Of a stretch of 10,337 nucleotides of DNA, positions 6,676 through 10,337 are shown in pieces. A model generated the notes under the pieces. That model did not search any database. It worked only from the letters and a program-made list of their open reading frames with translations, and was not told the DNA's origin. Where the stretch lies: the NCBI GenBank assembly GCA_002869425.1, contig PKSZ01000185.1, positions 1 through 10,337 on the forward strand. The letters are read 5' to 3'. A program made the translations under genes and the position numbers. This DNA is from Marinilabiliales bacterium (GTDB lineage Bacteria > Bacteroidota > Bacteroidia > Bacteroidales > BM523). The stretch's first letter is position 1; each line of letters opens with the position of its first letter.

Positions 6676-6798
6676 TTGTCAATCTCTCTTTAACTACACA
6701 TAATTAATCTCTCCTTTTCCAGCATCAGTTTATGAAGATATAATTATGAATTTTCAGAGTAAAAGTACTAAATTAGAGCGTTTAAACTCAAACAATAA
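6676..6798. promoter_or_regulatory. Divergent intergenic region between permease and namZ
   Basis: This AT-rich gap of 123 bases must carry the start signals for both divergent genes. Only the minus-strand candidate promoter (6760-6792) can be pointed to. On the plus strand the nearest element is the weak TAAATTAG-like stretch around 6769-6776, which I do not consider convincing. No operator-like inverted repeat stands out. Confidence 0.3.
6760..6792 (-). promoter_or_regulatory. Candidate promoter of the FtsX/LolC-type permease
   Basis: On the minus strand, TTTG (6792-6789) is followed after 21 bases by TACTTTTA (6767-6760), close to the Bacteroidota pattern TTTG-N17-23-TAnnTTTG with one mismatch in the last base of the -7 box. 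Transcription would start near 6755, leaving a leader of about 80 bases before the TTG start at 6675. It lies within the divergent gap shared with namZ. Confidence 0.4.
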
Positions 6799-8037
6799 AT
6801 GAATTTAAAACCAGACAAAGCTTCAATTGTATTCATTATCCTTTTGTTTTCGATAGTTTCTTACAGCTATTCAATTGAATACAAAAACGTTACAGTTGGT
6901 GCCGAAAGAGTTGACCAATATGTTCCACTGTTAAAAAACAAAAAAGTTGGAATTGTTGCCAATCCTTCGAGTTTAATCAAAAATACACATATTGTTGACA
7001 GCTTATTAAGCCTTAATGTAAATCTGGTTAGAATTTTCAGTCCGGAACACGGGTTCAGGGGAAACGCTGATGCTGGTGAACATATTGGCAATTACACAGA
7101 CCAAAAAACAGGACTGCCTGTTATCTCACTCTATGGTGCCAATAAAAAACCGAAAGTAACCTACCTTGATGAATTAGAGGTCATTATTTTTGACATACAG
7201 GATGTAGGCGTTAGGTTTTATACTTACATATCTACCATGCACTACATGATGGAAGCCTGTGCTGAATATGATATTGACTTTATTGTACTGGATAGACCGA
7301 ACCCGAATGGTTTTTATGTTGATGGGCCAGTGCTGGACATGGCAAACCGATCTTTTGTAGGCATGCATCCAGTGCCTATTGTACATGGAATGACTGTGGG
7401 AGAATTCGCAAAAATGATTAACGGCGAAGGGTGGTTAAAAGAAGGAAAACAGTGTAATCTTCATGTTATACCTTGCAAAAACTATACACACAACGACTTC
7501 TATAAATTACCTGTTAAACCTTCACCCAACTTACCGAACATGGAAGCTATTTATCTTTATCCTTCTCTGGGCCTTTTTGAAGGAACAGTAATAAGCGTGG
7601 GTCGGGGAACTGATTTTCCTTTTCAGGTTTATGGACATCCCGAATTAAAAGAAACAGAAAACCCAGATAATAATAACGATAGCTTACAAAAAAGCTGGGG
7701 ATTTACTTTTGTTCCCAGAAGCATTGAAGGCGCTTCAAAAAATCCAAAATTCAAAGGAATTACCTGTATTGGGACCGATCTTAGAAATATTGGCATACAA
7801 GAAATTATTGCAAAAAAACAAATTTGCCTCGACTGGTTAATTGATGCATACAACCGATACCCGGAAAAAGACAAATTCTTTAATAGCTTCTTCTTTAAGT
7901 TAGCAGGCAATGGCAAACTAAAAGAAGACATTATCCAAGGAAAATCACCTGATCAAATCCGGGAAAGCTGGATTCAGGAACTGGAACAATTTAAAAGAAT
8001 AAGAATCAAATATCTTCTATATGAAGATTTTCATTGA
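6799..8037 (+). CDS. namZ: Exo-beta-N-acetylmuramidase NamZ family (DUF1343)
   Basis: The DUF1343/NamZ family (glycoside hydrolase family 171) removes N-acetylmuramic acid from the non-reducing end of peptidoglycan fragments, in Bacteroidota probably in the periplasm for cell-wall recycling or scavenging. The 412-residue protein starts with a signal peptide (hydrophobic core 9-24, likely cut near Ser25). Family blocks are VGIVANPSS (50-58), FSPEHGFRG (80-88, whose Glu83 is the likely catalytic acid), FDIQDVGVRFYTYISTMHY (131-149), DRPNPNG (165-171), SPNLPN (242-247), YPSLGLFEGT (254-263) and SVGRGTDFPFQ (266-276). All are intact and the length is normal. It stands alone on its strand: divergent from the permease across 123 bases and convergent with the peptidase gene after 4 bases. 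I see no strong TAnnTTTG box before it. The ATG at 6799 directly precedes the signal peptide. Confidence 0.93.
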   Translation: MNLKPDKASIVFIILLFSIVSYSYSIEYKNVTVGAERVDQYVPLLKNKKVGIVANPSSLIKNTHIVDSLLSLNVNLVRIFSPEHGFRGNADAGEHIGNYTDQKTGLPVISLYGANKKPKVTYLDELEVIIFDIQDVGVRFYTYISTMHYMMEACAEYDIDFIVLDRPNPNGFYVDGPVLDMANRSFVGMHPVPIVHGMTVGEFAKMINGEGWLKEGKQCNLHVIPCKNYTHNDFYKLPVKPSPNLPNMEAIYLYPSLGLFEGTVISVGRGTDFPFQVYGHPELKETENPDNNNDSLQKSWGFTFVPRSIEGASKNPKFKGITCIGTDLRNIGIQEIIAKKQICLDWLIDAYNRYPEKDKFFNSFFFKLAGNGKLKEDIIQGKSPDQIRESWIQELEQFKRIRIKYLLYEDFH

Positions 8038-8041
8038 TTAA

Positions 8042-10337
8042 CTATCTTATAATAAGCAATTTCTTATTATACTCCTTATTATTTTCTGTCTTAATTCTAA
8101 CAAAGTAAATACCCTCTCTCCAGTTGTCTACATCAATAGAACTACGCTTTATGTGGCTTCCCTTATATAGCGTTTTTCCAGACACATCATCAATCTGGAT
8201 ATCATATGAACCCTGATAATCAATTATTACTTTATTTACAGCGGGATTAGGATAAAGAACGACATCCGAATTTGAAATATCTCTGCAATCTTTACCAACT
8301 ACAGAATCATCAATGGTTTCTATTTTAAACTCATCAAAATAAAAACCATCAGCTGTAAAAATAAATGAGCAATCCATTGTAAATTTAAACTGAACTGTTT
8401 CTCCAATAAAATCTACCAGATCTATTTCTTCCTTAACCCAGTTATCCTGTGTACCTTCATAAATTGGTTCGCCATCTCCGCCAATTTTTGTATACTTTCC
8501 GCAAACCGGAATCCAGGTAGAACCACCATCAATAGAGGCATGTAATTGAGCAAAATCATACCCGGCACTGATATCCCATTTTGCATAAAAGGATAACTGG
8601 GCAAATTGTGCATTGCTCAAATCTACTGTCTGATCAAGGCTTATCGAATTGGATGAAAACATACTATAATTTCCTGATGGAGAATCTGTAAAGCTACCTG
8701 ATGCTGAATAATACTCAGTTGTTGATATTCCCCAGCTTGTACTTGTCCAGTTTTGCATGTCATTTCCAGGTTCGTATACTGGTACCTGAACTGGTCCATA
8801 CGGCTTATGAAGCGTATCTGTGAATACAAATTCGCCATTGTCTACCTTAACTATAATATCAAGTACGCTGCCATACAGAACAGATGGATCAATTTCATAT
8901 TCCAATGAATCCGCTATAACTTCAAGATGCTGCATATTGCTATAAGTCTTTAAGTTACCGGGGAGTAATTCACCATTTATTCCTTCAAGGCTCACAGTGA
9001 AAGTTGCGGGTGTATCAATTCCCAGACACTGAATATCATAATGAAAATAACCTTGTGAATTTTCCCAGAATGCAGGGCTTAAATCCTGAACTTTTGCATA
9101 CTTGTGTGCAAAACGTGCCATATACATATTCATGCAAACATTAACCTTACATATATCTTCAATTCTTGATATTTCCGGCCAGAATCCATCATTGGCATTA
9201 CCCGCCTCAGGAGAAAAAGCAAATATTTTATCCTTAGTGCTTTGTTCTCCATACATCCAATCGTCAGAAGTTCCGTTTCCAGTATAACCAACCGTTTGAT
9301 TGGCTGTTCCATATAAATAATTGTTTTCACTGGTCATCCATTTGGAAAATGCCATAAATGCATCATTATCCGGTGTAAAATGATCAACCATATAACCCCA
9401 TGGATAAATAAGCAAATCACTATATGTGTGATAACTAATTGCAAACAAAAAATCCCTGCTTTCACAAAACTCCTTCATTATTTGTGTTTCCGGTTCTGAA
9501 AAACCTGCTGTACCACGGTAGGAGTCGTATTGTGTATCACTGGATGATCCTGTATTATCAAAACCCCATTCATATCCATAATTTCTATTCAAATCTACCC
9601 CAAAGCTTCCATCACCATTATCCCTTTTGTTTTTTCTCCACATACCTCCACCATTGGGATCATTAAGTTCATTATGAATGTAACCATCGGGATTCACACA
9701 TGGAACAAAATAAAACTCCGTATTATCTACCAAATATTGGATCTCCGGATTACTATCGTAATTTTCAAGTAAATAATACATAAAGAAAACCAATTGCTGC
9801 ATAGATGCCGGCTCTCGTGAATGATGCAGTGAATTATACAGTAATTCAGGCTCATTCTCATCAATATTTGGGTTATCGGAAATTTTAACGAACATTATGT
9901 CTCTTGACTCGATGGTCTGAATACTTGTACTAACCGGTTGCTTTACTGTGATAAGATTTGGATAAAGAGCAGCCATTGTATCCAACTCCAACATCAACTC
10001 ATCATAAGAATAATATCCTGCGAAAGAACCCAATTGAAAATGTTCTGGTGTTTGGTACATAGATGATGTAGCATCACATCCTGATGTAATTTTCAAGTTA
10101 CTGCCTTTCTCGTTCCTTTTGCGATAAAATTCAGCCATATCATCTATAATAACAGTATAATCCAACTGATTTCGTTCCAAAACTTGCATCTCATAATCTG
10201 AGATTTCAACAATAATATATTGTCCGGGTCTGCCGATTGCGTTTTCAATCGTAATTCCAAGCTCTGCTAATTCCGGAAGGGTTATGTCATCCAAAGGAAT
10301 ACTAACTTTTGAATACTTGGTATGCTGAGCAAGTACA
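8042..10337 (-). CDS. T9SS-secreted M14 zinc carboxypeptidase with MAM-like domain, 5' end outside window
   Basis: This is a secreted metallopeptidase, counted here from the TTG at 10294 as residue 1. The frame stays open upstream to the window edge for 14 more codons reading VLAQHTKYSKVSIP, the end of a signal peptide and the start of the propeptide, so the TTG is not the true start and about 20 residues are missing. After a propeptide (1-75) comes the M14 domain: zinc ligands His158 and Glu161 in HSRE, the third ligand His289 in SYHTYS, substrate-binding Arg220 and Asn236-Arg237 (DLNRN), Tyr348 and catalytic Glu363 in FSPEAG. All key residues are present. A beta-rich linker (about 405-505) is followed by a MAM/immune-inhibitor-A-like domain (about 515-660). 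It ends with a type A T9SS sorting domain from LYPNPAVNKV (680-689) to KKLLIIR, which directs export across the outer membrane. The carboxypeptidase T-like class is inferred. Confidence 0.95.
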   Translation of the reverse strand, partial: VLAQHTKYSKVSIPLDDITLPELAELGITIENAIGRPGQYIIVEISDYEMQVLERNQLDYTVIIDDMAEFYRKRNEKGSNLKITSGCDATSSMYQTPEHFQLGSFAGYYSYDELMLELDTMAALYPNLITVKQPVSTSIQTIESRDIMFVKISDNPNIDENEPELLYNSLHHSREPASMQQLVFFMYYLLENYDSNPEIQYLVDNTEFYFVPCVNPDGYIHNELNDPNGGGMWRKNKRDNGDGSFGVDLNRNYGYEWGFDNTGSSSDTQYDSYRGTAGFSEPETQIMKEFCESRDFLFAISYHTYSDLLIYPWGYMVDHFTPDNDAFMAFSKWMTSENNYLYGTANQTVGYTGNGTSDDWMYGEQSTKDKIFAFSPEAGNANDGFWPEISRIEDICKVNVCMNMYMARFAHKYAKVQDLSPAFWENSQGYFHYDIQCLGIDTPATFTVSLEGINGELLPGNLKTYSNMQHLEVIADSLEYEIDPSVLYGSVLDIIVKVDNGEFVFTDTLHKPYGPVQVPVYEPGNDMQNWTSTSWGISTTEYYSASGSFTDSPSGNYSMFSSNSISLDQTVDLSNAQFAQLSFYAKWDISAGYDFAQLHASIDGGSTWIPVCGKYTKIGGDGEPIYEGTQDNWVKEEIDLVDFIGETVQFKFTMDCSFIFTADGFYFDEFKIETIDDSVVGKDCRDISNSDVVLYPNPAVNKVIIDYQGSYDIQIDDVSGKTLYKGSHIKRSSIDVDNWREGIYFVRIKTENNKEYNKKLLIIR

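Noticed and set aside
8035..8044. Transcription terminator between namZ and the peptidase gene
   Set aside because: Only four bases separate the two stop codons and no GC-rich hairpin is visible there.
10292..10294. TTG at 10294 as the start of the M14 peptidase
   Set aside because: The frame is open to the window edge and the upstream residues (VLAQHTKYSKV) look like the end of a signal peptide, so the true start is outside the window.

Overview
The window looks like chromosomal DNA from a Bacteroidota bacterium, most likely of the Bacteroidales/Marinilabiliales type. Three signs point there: a low-GC composition, a secreted zinc carboxypeptidase ending in a type IX secretion (T9SS) sorting domain, and promoter-like TAnnTTTG boxes (the Bacteroidota -7 element) in front of several genes. 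The gene set is mostly housekeeping. I see no mobile element, CRISPR array, tRNA or rRNA. The gaps between genes are all shorter than 130 bases.

Layout. Positions 1-662 (minus) hold the N-terminal sensor part of a two-membrane-segment receptor, probably a histidine kinase, which runs off the left edge. Next is rlmH (701-1174, minus), a 23S rRNA methyltransferase. A short divergent promoter region (1175-1293) separates it from a plus-strand cluster: a small exported DUF4783 protein (1294-1695), nadC for NAD synthesis (1685-2533, overlapping its neighbour by 11 bases), and a YihY/BrkB-family membrane protein (2554-3462) broken by one in-frame TAA. The ribosome-assembly GTPase gene der follows (3531-4835). 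It is intact except for an in-frame TAG 46 codons before its natural end. A small putative lipoprotein (4935-5438) lies tail to tail with, and shares its stop-codon palindrome with, a minus-strand FtsX/LolC-type ABC permease (5431-6675). Then come a plus-strand exo-N-acetylmuramidase of the NamZ/DUF1343 family (6799-8037) and, convergent with it and 4 bases away, a large T9SS-secreted M14 metallopeptidase (8042-10337, minus), which is cut at the right edge inside its signal peptide.

Working together. rlmH and der both serve the large ribosomal subunit. The DUF4783-nadC-yihY cluster is probably one transcript. The lipoprotein, the LolC-like permease, NamZ and the carboxypeptidase all belong to the cell envelope or to secreted degradation of peptidoglycan and protein.

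The most notable points are the two single nonsense codons in otherwise intact neighbouring genes, one of them normally essential, and the identical 4-base spacing of a TAnnTTTG box to the start codons of der and the lipoprotein gene, which predicts leaderless or almost leaderless mRNAs. I found no convincing new multi-gene system.
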